This document shows, in pieces, positions 1 to 11,294 of a stretch of 64,000 nucleotides of DNA; positions within the stretch are counted from its first letter, which is position 1; every line of letters starts with the position of its first letter. The position numbers and the translations under genes are program-made. The stretch comes from Pegoplata infirma. Lineage: Eukaryota > Arthropoda > Insecta > Diptera > Anthomyiidae. The notes below the pieces were generated by a model, which saw nothing but the letters and a program-made list of their open reading frames with translations, made no database searches and had not been told where the DNA came from. Location of the stretch: assembly GCA_963921195.1 (NCBI GenBank), contig OY992538.1, positions 56,100,852-56,164,851 of the forward strand. Reading direction: 5' to 3'.

Positions 1-159
1 ATATTAGATCATATATTGAATCATATATTGGATAATATATTGAATCATATATGGGATCATATATGATGTTGTTTTAAATTTGTTTTACATTCTTTTTCAT
101 ATTTTTTTTTTTTATTTTTTTTCATTTTAAACTATATGTAATAGATTATTATGTATATA
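1..159. repeat. AT-rich ATCATATAT-type degenerate repeat
   Basis: Short reiterated words of the ATCATATAT/GATCATATATG type (1-65) are followed by A/T homopolymer-rich DNA. The same word family returns at 3060-3240. No coding or RNA signal is seen. Confidence 0.5.
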
Positions 160-296
160 TTCACCAGAATTGCAAACGGTGTACATAAGTATAATTTAAA
201 ATTAAAAATATTTTTTTTATTAATTTTGGTGTTTTCATAACCCTTTAATTTTATGATTTTCATTTTTTAGTTACTATCGTTTGCATTTTTGGTGAA
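160..296. mobile_element. Short MITE-like inverted-repeat element
   Basis: About 20-bp terminal inverted repeats: the left end reads TTCACCAGAATTGCAAACG, and the right end, reverse-complemented, reads TTCACCAAAAATGCAAACG. They enclose about 95 bp of AT-rich DNA. Both flanks are TATA-like, so the target duplication cannot be defined. No coding capacity. The superfamily is not assignable. Confidence 0.5.
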
Positions 297-329
297 CATA
301 TAAAAATAAATAATTTAACTTATACTTAG

Positions 330-511
330 ATATGAGAATACATTTTGATAGTCAACAAAATAAATTGAACATAAAAGATCTTATATATCAAGTTTTTCAA
401 TTGATATCGAAAGATGCGAACAAAGGGCTTATTAAAGGAACGTGGATTTCCTTTGTGTTTCTTGTTTTAGTGTTAATTCCGATTATCTTCAGACTTAGCG
501 TTTTTGTTATG
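330..511 (+). CDS. Candidate coding exon with one membrane segment (low confidence)
   Basis: A reading frame from ATG 332 runs 60 codons to an ATG|GTATAAG splice-donor-like site at 511/512, and the in-frame stop lies just beyond it. An AG at 328-329 could be an acceptor, but its polypyrimidine tract is weak. The peptide has a polar N-terminal half (HFDSQQNKLNIKDLIYQVFQ) and then a hydrophobic helix at about residues 38-60 (WISFVFLVLVLIPIIFRLSV), compatible with a signal anchor. I do not recognise a family. Against it: the length is within chance for AT-rich DNA and no partner exon is visible. It is on the strand opposite to the exon at 8139-8324. Confidence 0.3.
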
Positions 512-748
512 GTATAAGCCTCTTTTTTACCATATTTATAGTCAAAATCTAAAAAAGGATATAAAATAATATTAATATTTGAGATATTTCTAGAATTTTT
601 ATTGTATTAAAGTATTACCAACGATATCATTTGGTGCTAATAGGTTAATGATAACACGGATGTCATTTAACGAAGCAACCATCTACCTTTAAAGATTGGC
701 TAGATACTGCTAGTTACATACATACATGTTGGAGTGTATTTTGTTAAG
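512..748. other. AT-rich non-coding DNA
   Basis: No repeat, RNA gene or credible exon recognised. It ends at the target duplication of the hAT element that starts at 757. Confidence 0.5.
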
Positions 749-1530
749 ACCATGGGCATTGGCGTAGATAGCCCTGTCTGGGGGGGGCTTAGCCCCCCCC
801 CCAGAATAATTTTAGCCCCCCCCCAGAATTTTAATCGTTCACAATTTTTTTTTAATAATTTAATGATTTCATTAATTTTTGCAACAATAAATAATAATAA
901 TGAGTCTTTAGGACTCGTTATGATTATTCTACGAGTCTTAATGACTCGTAATGATTATTATACTAGATCTAATAGTTTTTCCCATTGAAAAATAGTCTGA
1001 ATTATTGCAAAAAGTTTTTATATGAATCTGATGTTTTTGTCAGTAATAAAAACTTCACCGAATCTTAGGATTTTAACTTCAGGAAAACGTTTTAAGTTCT
1101 TTAATTTAAAAAAGTTTATAAATTCTAAGTGGTTTTTTATAGACAAAAGTTATTGGTAGAAAGAATCTGAGAATTTTGACTTATAATCATCAACTTTTGC
1201 AATCATCAGAACTTTTTCTTGAAAAAAATCATAGTAATCTAATAATTTTACTATAGGAAAAACATTAAAAATCTTTCATTTTTATAACATATCTGGGAGT
1301 TCTAAATTTCCGAAAAATCTGCAGAATCAAAATTTGTTTAAAAAAATATGAATTTTTAACCGCTTTCGGAGGGCATTCGTTTCTAGGACACCTAGACACA
1401 TTATGAAGGGAACGCTTCAGAAATAGGTCTGGGGTTTTCTATTAAAAAAAAAAAACAAAAAATTCAAAAAAATCTGGGGGGGCTTTAGCCCCCCCCAGAA
1501 ATGTTGGCTTCCTACGCCAATGACCATGGG
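749..1530. mobile_element. hAT-like MITE with 8-bp target duplication
   Basis: The element spans 757-1522 (766 bp) and is flanked by identical 8-bp copies of ACCATGGG (749-756 and 1523-1530). The ends are CATTGGCGTAG and CTACGCCAATG. Just inside each end is a G8/C9-rich hairpin (GGGGGGGGCTTAGCCCCCCC type, 780-802 and 1475-1497). The 8-bp duplication and the resemblance to the hAT end CAGTGGCGTAG support hAT. There is no transposase. The interior contains degenerate AGTCT/AAAAA words resembling the dispersed 36-bp satellite family. Confidence 0.8.
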
Positions 1531-1770
1531 ATGCTTAAGCCCATTGGATGCTAAAGACTATGGAATGCTTTTTTTCAGGAAAGATATATTGCCTTTCAGA
1601 AATCCATCTGAAAAAATATTAAAAATTATTACACACTTCTTTTTTATTCCAGCAAAAAAGAACTTGCTAATACTAAATGCATGCATAAAAATTCATAGCA
1701 AGCAAATAATTACTTAAGACTTCGATTAAAAGCAATATATTCAGTAGTATGTATTTTATCTTGCTGGGTT
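1531..1770. other. AT-rich DNA, nothing assignable
   Basis: Moderately AT-rich DNA with two pyrimidine-AG sites on the plus strand but no convincing exon. No repeats were recognised. Confidence 0.4.
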
Positions 1771-1878
1771 ATGTTTGTAAGGATATTTGAAGGATAGGGA
1801 TAAAAACTATTTCTACTTACATCATGTTTGTAAGGATATTTGAAGGACTGGGATAAAAACTACTTCTACTTACATCAT
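1771..1878. repeat. Tandem duplication, 53-bp unit x2
   Basis: Two nearly identical 53-bp units begin at 1771 and 1824 (both ATGTTTGTAAGGATATTTGA) and end in TTCTACTTACATCATG. They differ by only a few bases, so this is a recent local duplication. Confidence 0.85.
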
Positions 1879-1949
1879 GGTGACAATGTGCCAGATTGTC
1901 ACTTTCGCTTATAGACAGCTTTCTTGTAATTGTATAAAAACGTTGTCCT

Positions 1950-2432
1950 TCCTAAATCGTTACTCAACCTTAAAACTGATCGTTCTTTTCATTTCGATTT
2001 GCTATGGCGATAGTAAGCGATTTCAAAATAGTTTGTAGTGTTGGAACCGTAGTGATAACGTTATGGTCGTGCATATGCCCTCTGCTCCAAGTTAAGCGAG
2101 CTTAACGTACCTCCGCATGGTTAAATTTTCTAGTAACTCGGTCTTCAAACTTCTTATACATACGTTCTTTCCATTTCCAATTTGCTACAGTAAGGGATTT
2201 CAAAATAATTTATAGTGTTGGAATCGCAGTGATAACATTTATGGTGGTGCATATGTCCTCTTCTCCAAGTTGAGTGAGCTTAACGTCACTCGGCCTCAAA
2301 ACTGCTTATACGATCTATCATTCCAATTTGTTATGGCGACAGTATTGCAATCGCAGTGAAAACATAATGATGGTACATATGCCCTCTCCACGAAGTTGCA
2401 CGAGATTAACGAAGCTGCGTAGTTTCATTTTC
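1950..2432. repeat. Degenerate tandem repeat, about 130-190 bp unit x3
   Basis: Three diverged units share, in order, ATTTGCTATGGCGA, TTTCAAAATA, GTGTTGGAAYCG, GCATATGYCCTCT, CTCCAAGTT and GAGCTTAACG. They start near 1990, 2165 and 2320, and the third is shortened. The function is unknown. The short GTTAAGCGAGCTTAAC stem in the first unit is the only local symmetry noted. Confidence 0.6.
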
Positions 2433-2468
2433 TTCAACATAAAAGCACTCTATATTATTGTATTTGCG

Positions 2469-2748
2469 ACATATCGCTCCTTTACTTGTATAGTGTCACA
2501 ACTCAAAATATTAGATTTTGCAGAAAACACGTTTAAAGTTTACTACTGAAACTGGTTTTAAATTGAAAAAGGCCGGTACATAGAAAATGTAATAATGGCG
2601 TGTACTCTTCTCAAACGGTGAGTTTAAAAGATATTAATACGAATTTTTGATACAATATAAAGCACGATATAACGAATAATTCTGCATCATTAACTCAAAA
2701 AACTTATTTTTTGAGTTATGACACTATACAAGTAAAGGAGCGATATGT
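2469..2748. mobile_element. Inverted-repeat element (about 280 bp)
   Basis: Roughly 40-bp terminal inverted repeats. The left end is CATATCGCTCCTTTACTTG. The right end is its complement, ending CAAGTAAAGGAGCGATATG at 2748. The arms continue through TATAGTGTCA. No clear target duplication and no coding capacity. Confidence 0.7.
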
Positions 2749-3250
2749 TCATTTACTCATTTTGAATATGATCTTGTTTTGGAATAAAATGTCCAGGCTT
2801 ATACTTGTTATGACGATGAACTGGAAAAAAATAATACATATGATTTTAAAATTCTAAATTCATTTCAAATTCTCATAAAAACTTACCTTTTCCATTTTCT
2901 TTATGTAAAAGTAACATTTTTAATCAGAATATTTTGCAACTAGGAAACAATTTTTTTTAAATTATTGATACGAATCGGTATTAAGATATAAATATGGTAA
3001 TAAAATATAATTTCAATCGTACAAAACTTTTATTTTGTAATTCCGGTTGATATTTTCATACATTTAACATTTTATGATAACATATATGTTTCCATATATG
3101 ATATCATATATGGCACATATTTTATATACGGCCACATATATGGGATCGTTTCTTGCATATATGGTCACATATATGTTTCCATATATTTCATATATGATCA
3201 TATAAAGATCTATATATAAGCTTATATGAACATACACATTTACTTTCAGC
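2749..3250. other. AT-rich DNA with ATATATG-word cluster
   Basis: 2750-3060 is plain AT-rich sequence. 3060-3240 is a cluster of CATATATG/CACATATATG words, several of them palindromic. No gene signal. Confidence 0.5.
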
Positions 3251-5267
3251 CGGGAAAGCTTTTCTACATAAAAATTTCCGGAATCAGGAAAAAAATCACG
3301 TTAAATTTATTCCATAGAAAATTTTACGAAATACGTGATTTTTTTATTAAGATAAATTTATGGAATTCGTGAATATTTTTCTAAAACGAAAAAAATTACG
3401 AAATCCGTAAAAAATATTTTTTCAATAGAAAATTTCACGGAATCCGTGAATATTTTTTCTATAGAAAATTTTTCGGAACCCGTGAATATTTTTTTCTACA
3501 GAAAATTAAGCGGAATCCGTAAATATTTTTTCTATAGAAAATTTCACGGAATCCGTGAATTTTTTTCTATAGAAAATTTCACGGAATCCGTGAATATTTT
3601 TGTATAGAAAATTCCAAGGAATCCATGAATATATTTTTTATACAAAATTCCAAGGAATCCATCAATATTTTTTCTTACGAAAATTTTACGAAATCCGTGA
3701 ATATTTTTTCTATAGAAAATTTCACGGAATCCGTGAATATTTTTTCTATAGAAAATTTCACAGAATCCGTGAATATATTTTCTATAGAAAATTTCGAGGA
3801 ATCCGTGAATATTTTTTTTATAGAAAATTTTACGGAATCCGTGAATATTTTTTTTTCTACAGAAAATATTACGGAATCCGTGAATATTTTTTTCTATAGA
3901 AAATTTCACGGAATCCGTAAATATTTTTTTTTATAGAAAATTTCACGAAATCCGTAAATATTTTTTCTAAAGAAAATTTCACGGAATCCGTGAATATATT
4001 TTCTATAGAAAATTTTACGGAATCCGTGAATATGTTTTTTATAGAAAATTTTACGGAATCCATGACTATTTTTTGCTATAGAAAATTTTACGGAATCCAT
4101 GAATATTTTTTCTATAGAAAATTTCACGGAATCTGTGAATATTTTTTCTATAGAAAATTTCACGGAATCCATCAATATTTTTTCTTGAGAAAATTTTACG
4201 GAATCTATGAATATTTTTTCTAAAGAAAATTTTACGGAATCCGTGAATATTTTTTCTATAGAAAGTTTCACGGAATCCGTGAATATTTTTTTCTACAGAA
4301 AATTAAGCGGAATCCGTGAATATTTTTTCTATAGAAAATTTCACGAAATCCATGAATATTTTTTCTATAGAAAATTTCATGGAATCCGTAAATATTTTTT
4401 CTATAGAAAATTTCACGGAATCCGTGACAATTTTTTTATAAAAAATTTCACGGAATTCGTGAATTTTTTTTTTTTAGAAAATTCCAAGGAATCCATCAAT
4501 ATTTTTTCTTAAGAAAATTTTACGGAATCCATGAAAATTTTTTCTTAAGAAAATTTTACGGAATCCGTGAATATTTTTTCTATACAAAATTTCACGGAAT
4601 CCGTGAATATTTTTTTCTATAGAAAATTTTACGGAATCCGTGAATATTTTTTTCTATAGAAAATTTTACGGAATCCGTGAATATTTTTTTTCTATAGAAA
4701 ATTTCACGGAATCAGTGAATATTTTTTTCTATAGAAAATTTCACGGAATCCGTAAATATTTTTTTTTTCTTCACAAAATTTCACAAAATCAATATTTTTT
4801 AGAGAAAATTTCATGGAATCCGTAAATATTTTTTCTAAAGAAAATTTCACGGAATCCGTGAATATATTTTCTATAGAAAATTTTACGGAATCCGTGAATA
4901 TTTTTTTTATAGAAAATTTTACGGAATCCATGACTATTTTTTGCTATAGAAAATTTTACGGAATCTATGAATATTTTTTCTAAAGAAAATTTTACGGAAT
5001 CCGTGAATATTTTTTCTATAGAAAATTTCACGGAATCCGTGAATATTTTTTTCTACAGAAAATTAAGCGGAATCCGTGAATATTTTTTCTATAGAAAATT
5101 TCACGAAATCCATGAATATTTTTTCTATAGAAAATTTCACGGAATCCGTAAATATTTTTTCTATAGAAAATTTCACGGAATCCGTGAATATTTTTTCTAT
5201 AGAAAATTTCACGGAATCCGTGAATATTTTTTCTTTAGAAAATTTCAAGGAATCTGTGAATATTTTT

Positions 5268-5892
5268 TATACCCTCCACTTAGTGATAGAGGGTATATAT
5301 AAGTTTGTCATTCTGTTTGTAACTCATCGAAATATAGATCTGGGACCCCATAAAGTATATATATTCATGATGCCCGATCGATTTTAAGACATTCTAGCGA
5401 TGTCCGTCTGTCCGTCTGTCCGTCTGTCTGTGGAAAATGCTGTCGCGGACAAAATATTGCACAGAGATGACTGAAACTTAACATATTTATTAGAAGTTCT
5501 CCCGAGAAGTTTGGTATTGCATTTGAGCGATATCGGTTCAGCGGTTCAAAAGTTATGAACGAAAATGTAAGCACACCTCAAAAATTTCAGTACATTCAAC
5601 ATAACCTAAAAATACAAAATGCATTAATTCGGCTTCTGGTTGGCATATGTGAACATAATTGAACACCAAATGGTATTTAAACATGTACGAACATATTTTT
5701 TGACAAAAAAAGAAAAAAATCGCGGATTTTTTTTACCAAAATTTTTTTTCGCGGAAATTTTTTTTCAAAAAAAATTTTTTTTAAAAGTAATTTCCTTTTA
5801 AATACAGTTTTTTGCAATAATCTTTTTGAAATGTGGAGGGTATCACTACATTCGGCAAGGCCGAATTTAACTTTTTTACTTGTTTTTTTTTT
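5268..5892 (+). mobile_element. mini-me/DINE-1-like element inserted in Sat1
   Basis: In order: ATACCCTCCACTTAGTGATA with (TA)n; the core TTTGTCATTCTGTTTGTAAC; CCCATAAAGTATATATATTC; a (GTCY)n tract at 5400-5431; an A/T-rich body; and the 3' terminal hairpin ATTCGGCAAGGCCGAAT (5850-5866), followed by ACTTTTTTACTTGTTTT. Satellite units resume directly on both sides and no target duplication is evident, as expected for Helitron-type insertion. An almost identical copy in opposite orientation lies at 55291-55910. Non-autonomous. Confidence 0.85.
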
Positions 5893-7741
5893 AAATTTCA
5901 CGGAATCCGTGAATATTTTTTTTATAGAAAATTTCACGGAATCTGTGAATATTTTTTCTATAGAAAATTTCCTGAAATCTGTGAATATTTTTTATAGAAA
6001 ATTACAAGGAATCCGTGAATATTTTTTCTATAGAAAATTTCATGGAATCCGTGAATATTTTTTCTATAGAAAATTTCATGGAATTTGTGAATATTTTTTT
6101 TTATAGAAAATTTCATGGAATCTGTGAATATTTTTTTTATAGAAAATATTTTTTTTTTTATTGAAAATTTCACGGAGTCTTTAAATATTTTTTCTATAGA
6201 AAATTTCACGGAATCCGGGAATATTTTTTCCAAAGAAAATTTCACGGAATCCATGAATTTTTTCTATAGAAAATTTAACTGAATCCGTGAATATTTTTTC
6301 TATAGAAAATTTCGCGGAATCGGTGAATATTTTTTCCATAGAAAATTTCACGGAATCAGTGAATATTTTTTTATCGAAAATTTTACGAAATCCGTGAATA
6401 TTTTTTCTATAGAAAATCCGTAAATATTTTTTCTATAAAAAATTTCACGGAATCCGTGAATATTTTTTCTATAAAAAATACGAAAATACATAATTTTTTT
6501 ATTAAGACAAATTTATGGAATTCGTGAATATTTTTCCAAAACGAAAAAAAAAAATACAAAATCCGTTTGCGGAACCCGTGAATATTTTTTTCTACAGTCC
6601 GTGAATATTTTTTCTATAGAAAATTTCACGAAATCCATGAATATTTTTTCTATAGAAAATTTCACGGTATCCGTAAATATTTTTTCTATAGAAAATTTCA
6701 CGGAATCCGTGACAACTTTTTTATAAAAAATTTCACGGAATTCGTGAATTTTTTTTTTCTTTAGAAAATTCCAAGGAATCCATCAATATTTTTTCTTAAG
6801 AAAATTTGACGGAATCCATGAATATTTTTTCTTAAGAAAATTTTACGGAATCCGTGAATATTTTTTCTATAGAAAATTTCACGGAATCCGTGAATATTTT
6901 TTTCTATAGAAAATTTTACGGAATCCGTGAATATTTTTTTCTATAGAAAATTTTACGGAATCCGTGAATATTTTTTTTCTATAGAAAATTTCACGGAATC
7001 AGTGAATATTTTTTTCTATAGAAAATTTCACGGAATACGTAAATATTTTTTTTTCTTCACAAAATTTCACAAAATCAATATTTTTTAGAGAAAATTTCAT
7101 GGAATCCGTAAATATTTTTTTTAGAAAAATTTACGAAATCCGTAAATATTTTTTCTAAAGAAAATTTCACGGAATCCGTGAATATATTTTCTATAGAAAA
7201 TTTTACGGAATCCGTGAATATTTTTTTATAGAAAATTTAACGGAATCCGTGAATAATTTTTTCTATAGAAAATTTTACGGAATCCGTGAATATTTTTTTC
7301 TATAGAAAGTTTACGGAATCCGTGAATATTTTTTTCTATAGAAAATTTCACGGAATACGTGAATATTTTTTTCTATAGAAAATTTCACGGAATCCGTAAA
7401 TATTTTTTTTATAGAAAATTTTACGGAATCCGTGAATATCTTTTTTATAGAAAATTTCACGGAATCCCTGAATATTTTTTTTATAGAAAATTTCACGGAA
7501 ACCGTGAATATTTTTTCTACAGAAAATTTCACGGAATCCGTTAATATTTTTTCTACAAAAAATTTCACGCAATCCGTGAATATTTTTTTCTATAGAAAAT
7601 TTTACGGAATCCGTGAATATTTTTTTCTATAAAAAATTTTACGGAATCCGTGAATATTTTTTCTATAGAAAAGTTCATTGAATCCGTGAATATTTATTTC
7701 TACAGAAAATTTCACGGAAATTTTCTATTCTATTCCGTGAA

Positions 7742-8037
7742 TACCCGAGTAAAATTTCTTATATATCACATCTTATCCGAGATTTGAAAGATCAGTACTG
7801 ATCCGAATAAGATCAATACTGATCCGAGATTTGAAAGATCAATACTGATCCGAAAAATGGATCGCTAAGATTAGATCAGTTTTAATCGGGCGGATACAAT
7901 GTCATCCGAAAAATGGGTTTATATAATTAGATAGACCCATTTTTCGGATCTAATTGTATCCGGCCGATTAAAACTGATCTAATCTTAGCGATCCATTTTT
8001 CGGATCAGTACTGATCCTTCACATTTTTACTTGGGTA
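7742..8037. mobile_element. Palindromic TA-flanked MITE (CCCGAGTAAAA ends)
   Basis: The element is 7744-8035 (292 bp), flanked by TA at 7742-7743 and 8036-8037. The ends are CCCGAGTAAAA and TTTTACTTGGG. The central ~190 bp form a near-perfect hairpin whose stem includes TGATCCGAAAAATGGATCGC and GATTAGATCAGTTTTAATCG. It sits inside Sat1, which continues on both sides. The TA duplication suggests the Tc1/mariner superfamily. The related end CCCTAGTTAAAAT occurs at 42801-43101. Confidence 0.85.
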
Positions 8038-8138
8038 CTTTTTCTGTATATAATTTCACGGAATTTTTCCGTGAATTTTTTTAATAAAAAAATAGATTCC
8101 ATTTAGTATGACAGTTAATTATATTTCATTATACTTAC

Positions 8139-8324
8139 ATTGGAAATTCAATAAATGCCTCCCGATTACCCGTTGCCTTTTCATATGTATTTATATATGA
8201 TTGCGGTTTGATGACACCTTGATTCCAATATAATACCATTATTACAAATATGGTGGCGGTAAGTAGCATTAGTAAAGCTCTACGCAATGAAACGGCTAAA
8301 GCCATTTTGAAAATATAACGTAAC
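8139..8324 (-). CDS. 5' coding exon of an unidentified single-pass membrane protein
   Basis: On the minus strand a pyrimidine-rich tract ends in an AG acceptor (8326-8325). It is followed by 19 nt of leader and an ATG at 8305 in the context TTTTCAAAATGGC, a good dipteran initiation context. 55 codons plus 2 nt follow, up to a consensus donor GTAAGT (8138-8133). The peptide begins MALAVSLRRALLMLLTATIF. It has basic residues at 8-9 and a hydrophobic helix at about 10-27, then a polar lumenal-type stretch (WNQGVIKPQSYINTYEKATG). This is the layout of a type II signal anchor such as Golgi transferases have. I do not recognise the gene. The acceptor upstream implies at least one 5' exon at higher coordinates, and the exon ends in phase 2, so the next exon lies below 8133 or outside the window. 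The Sat1 array would lie in its intron. Confidence 0.6.
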
Positions 8325-8392
8325 CTAAAAATAAAAAAAGAATAAAATCGTTAATTTAAAAATTGTTGTTAAACATGCAAAGAAAAATCAAG

Positions 8393-9477
8393 TGAGAGTG
8401 TTAAATTCGGCTGTGCCGAATATTTTATACCATCCAACATTTAAAAAAAATCTAGGGGTTTTTTTTTGACAAATACCGTTCCCGCTTAACCCAATTTCCC
8501 CCGCTAAATCCAAACAGAAATCGCTAGCGTCAAGAGACAGATATTTTGAAATTTCTTAAAAAAAACTTGAACTTATGAAAAACCTCCATTTTGTGCAAAA
8601 TTTTAAATAACAATATTTCGAAACCTGTTTGACCGATTTAAAATTTTTTTAAAATATTGTTTGAATTTTTGAAAATTTATTTCAAAAACCCGTGGGTTAA
8701 TTAAATCTGTTATCTTTGAAATTTTTTTGAGAAATTTAAAATTATGATATCTCGAAAACTGCTAGATTATTATATCGAAAACCGCTCGATTATTATTTGC
8801 TTCATTTTGCAAAAATCCTAAATTTTAGTGAAAATTTTTTCAAAATCCAAAACTTTGATCGAAGTGCGCCATGGGTAAAATATATTGGATTTGGTTCAAA
8901 TTAACTTAATTTAATTAATTTACTTAATTTAAATAAAATTAAAAAAAAAGAAAAATGAACGTGGGAAAAATCGCCATTTTTTGCAAATTTTAAATAGCAA
9001 TATCCTAAAAACCGTTGACCGGTTGTTAAAACCGTTAATTAACTTAAGTTTAAATGAAAGATTGTCCAAACCTCTATAAAAGGGTAAAGGAAAATAAATT
9101 TTAAGATTTTTTTTAAACAAAATTTCTTAAACGTAGAAAAAACCGCCATTTTTTTTGCAAATCTAAAATGGCGATATTTTGAAAACCGTTCAAACGATTT
9201 TAAAATTGAAAAAAATATTTCACAAGAGAGATTTTTTAAAATATTTTTTTTTTTAACTTTTAAATATCCAAAATTTTGATAGCCGGGCGCCACGGGTTAA
9301 TTTAATCCGATTGGCCTCAAATTTGTACCAAATAACTTTTAGTTCTAAGAGAATAAAAATTTCAGAATCGGAAAAAAACATTTCCATAGACTTATTCGTT
9401 ACAAACTTCAATAGTTTTTTTATTTTGGACTGCATCGTGTCATCTACAGACAGACGGACGGACGAACAGTAACATAT
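8393..9477 (-). mobile_element. mini-me/DINE-1-like element, 3' part
   Basis: Minus-orientation element. The 3' hairpin ATTCGGCTGTGCCGAAT lies at 8405-8421 next to AAGTGAGAGTG. The body contains repeated motifs of the kind AAACCGCCATTTTTTGCAAA and GATATTTTGAAAACCG, and a GTCY tract at 9448-9466 on the opposite strand. Its 5' core lies beyond an inserted foldback, at 10866-10970. No coding capacity; open frames here are short and AT-driven. Confidence 0.7.
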
Positions 9478-10869
9478 GGGGCATTCTATGGCAAATCGGA
9501 CACTTTGAAAATTTTTTTTTTTTAGATTTTCTCAATTTGTTTACAGTTTTTAGTATCCTTCAAAAACTCCTTCGTGGTAAATTTTCAGATTTTTTTGATG
9601 ACCCGTTCAAAAGATATCGAATTTTTAAAAATTGCTAGTTTGTTCCATTACTCAAACTTCTTTTACTCATGACTTCTTCAATAATGGTCCAAATTTCAAA
9701 TTGTTTTTTTTTTCAAAATTTTTGTTTTTTTACGTACTTTAAAAAAAAATCCAAAAAATTCTTAAAAACGCTCTAGTATGCGATTTTTAAGTTTTAAAAA
9801 TTAAATCTCATTTTTTAAAATGTTTGTACTCTTAGATTTTTTTGAAATTCTACAAATTTTTTGCCCAGGAGGATCGTGGGATAATGATTATTACTATTTT
9901 TTTAAATTTTTTGAAAAAAATTTATTCTAATTTTCCAATCTTAAAATCATTTATACTGCTCCAATGGTGCGTCATAGAGGGGTCATTTATAAGACTGACC
10001 CCCATTAATTTTTACGTCTTAACATTTCTTTCAAACAAACTAATACCCTATCTCCAATTTCTAAGGGGGCTCCCACATAAAACGACATTTTTTAAAATTT
10101 GCTCCAACCGCTCTAACTGCCCTAATAGTGCCCTTAGAGCAACAAAATGTATTGTGGGTCGGTCATACATTTTGTTGCTCTAAGGGCACTATTAGGGCAG
10201 TTAGAGCGGTTGGAACAAATTTTAAAAAATGTCGTTTTGTGTGGGAGCCCCCTTAGAAATTGGAGATAGGGTATTAGTTTGTTCCAAAGATATGTTAAGA
10301 CGAAAAAATTAATGGGGTCGGTCTTATAAATAACCCCTCTATGACGCACCATTGGAGCAGTAGAAATGATTTTAAGATTGGAAAATTACAGTAAATTTTT
10401 TTTCAAAAAATTAAAAAAAAAAAAAATAATAACCGTTATCCCACGATCCTCCTGGGCAAACAATTTGTAGAATCGATAGAAATTTTACACAAAAAAATTT
10501 CAAAAAAAAATCGAAGAGTACAAACATTTTCAAAAATTAAATTTAAATTTTAAAACTTAAAAATCGAATATAAGAGCGATTTTAAGAATTTTTTGGGACT
10601 TTTTTTTTTAAAGTACGTAAAAAACGAAAATTTTGAAAAAAACAAATTGAAATTTGGACTATTATTGAAGAAGTTATGAGTAAAATAAGTTTGAGTAAAG
10701 GAACAAACTACAATTTTGAAAAATTCGATATCTTTTGAAAGAGTCATAAAAAAAATCTGAAAATTTACCACGATGGAGTTTTCGAAGGGTGCTAAAAACT
10801 GTAAACAAATTGGGAAAATCTAAAAAAAAAAATTTCAAAGTGTCTGATTTGACATGGAATGCCCCATAT
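9474..10869. mobile_element. Foldback element with 4-bp ATAT target duplication
   Basis: 9478-10865 (1388 bp) is one large inverted repeat. The left end is GGGGCATTCTATGGCAAATC and the right end GATTTGACATGGAATGCCCC. The arms are about 670-690 bp with a short loop near 10147-10164, between GAGCAACAAAATGTA and TACATTTTGTTGCTC. ATAT at 9474-9477 and 10866-10869 is the likely duplication. It interrupts a mini-me between its GTCY tract and its core. Related single-arm fragments are at 13096-13211, 39940-40827 and 49600-50130. Confidence 0.85.
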
Positions 10870-10975
10870 ATACTTTATGGGGTCCCTGAACGATATTTCG
10901 ATGCATTACACATGGAATGATAAAGTGAGCACACCCTCTTACAGTGGTTGCAGGATATAGAAAAATAAAATTAAG
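10866..10975 (-). mobile_element. mini-me 5' core (continues 8393-9477)
   Basis: Reverse-complement of the mini-me start: ATATATACTTTATGGGGTCC, then degraded core bases (ATTACACATGGAATGATAAA) and CACCCTCTTACAGTGG. Together with 8393-9477 this is one element split by the foldback. Confidence 0.65.
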
Positions 10976-11294
10976 CTAGTTCGCTCGCCATACAGAAAAC
11001 AATAAATATTGCTAGCAATTTATGTTCAAAACTAATGAAATTAAATTTTTAATAACATTTTTCAGCAACAAAATAAAAATCAAAAAAAGAAAAGAAACCT
11101 TGTAATTATCACCTTAACGTTTAATGATTATCAGAATTTCCAAAAAAAAATAAAAACAATCACCACCAAACTAGCATGCAATCGACATGACTGAGAGTGA
11201 TTGGTTTGGTTCGGCGAATGGATGGATGGGTAATTGGATGGCAGACCCCGGCTGGGTGTGAGTTGTTAACTACTAATATTAGTTTAGGTTTTAA
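10976..11294. other. Low-repeat, probably intronic DNA
   Basis: Includes a comparatively GC-rich stretch (11200-11270, GGATGGATGGGTAATTGG and CAGACCCCGGCTGGGTGTG). The sequence resumes after the element at 11295-12570, which suggests genuine host DNA. No open frame or RNA recognised. Confidence 0.4.

Larger units (their letters stand above)
3251..8098. repeat. 36-bp two-dyad satellite array (Sat1)
   Basis: A tandem array of units of about 36 bp (35-38), estimated at 105 copies after subtracting insertions. Each unit contains two dyads, TTTTCTATAGAAAA and TTCACGGAATCCGTGAA, whose centres are about 18 bp apart, so both strands read nearly the same. Because 36 is a multiple of 3, long open frames such as FSIENFTESVNI on plus and FSIEKIFTDSVK on minus arise on both strands; these are artefacts of the repeat. 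The array is interrupted by a mini-me element (5268-5892) and a palindromic MITE (7744-8035). Degenerate units persist to about 8098, 41 bp before the splice donor of the exon at 8139-8324. Confidence 0.95.

Noticed and set aside
3251..7735. Long open frames on both strands (FSIENFTESVNI / FSIEKIFTDSVK peptides)
   Set aside because: They follow automatically from a 36-bp (12-codon) near-palindromic repeat without in-phase stops. There is no start context, splice signal or non-repeat coding extension.
10134..10352. Matching frames on both strands (9842-10183 and 10134-10352)
   Set aside because: They are mirror translations of the two arms of the foldback element.
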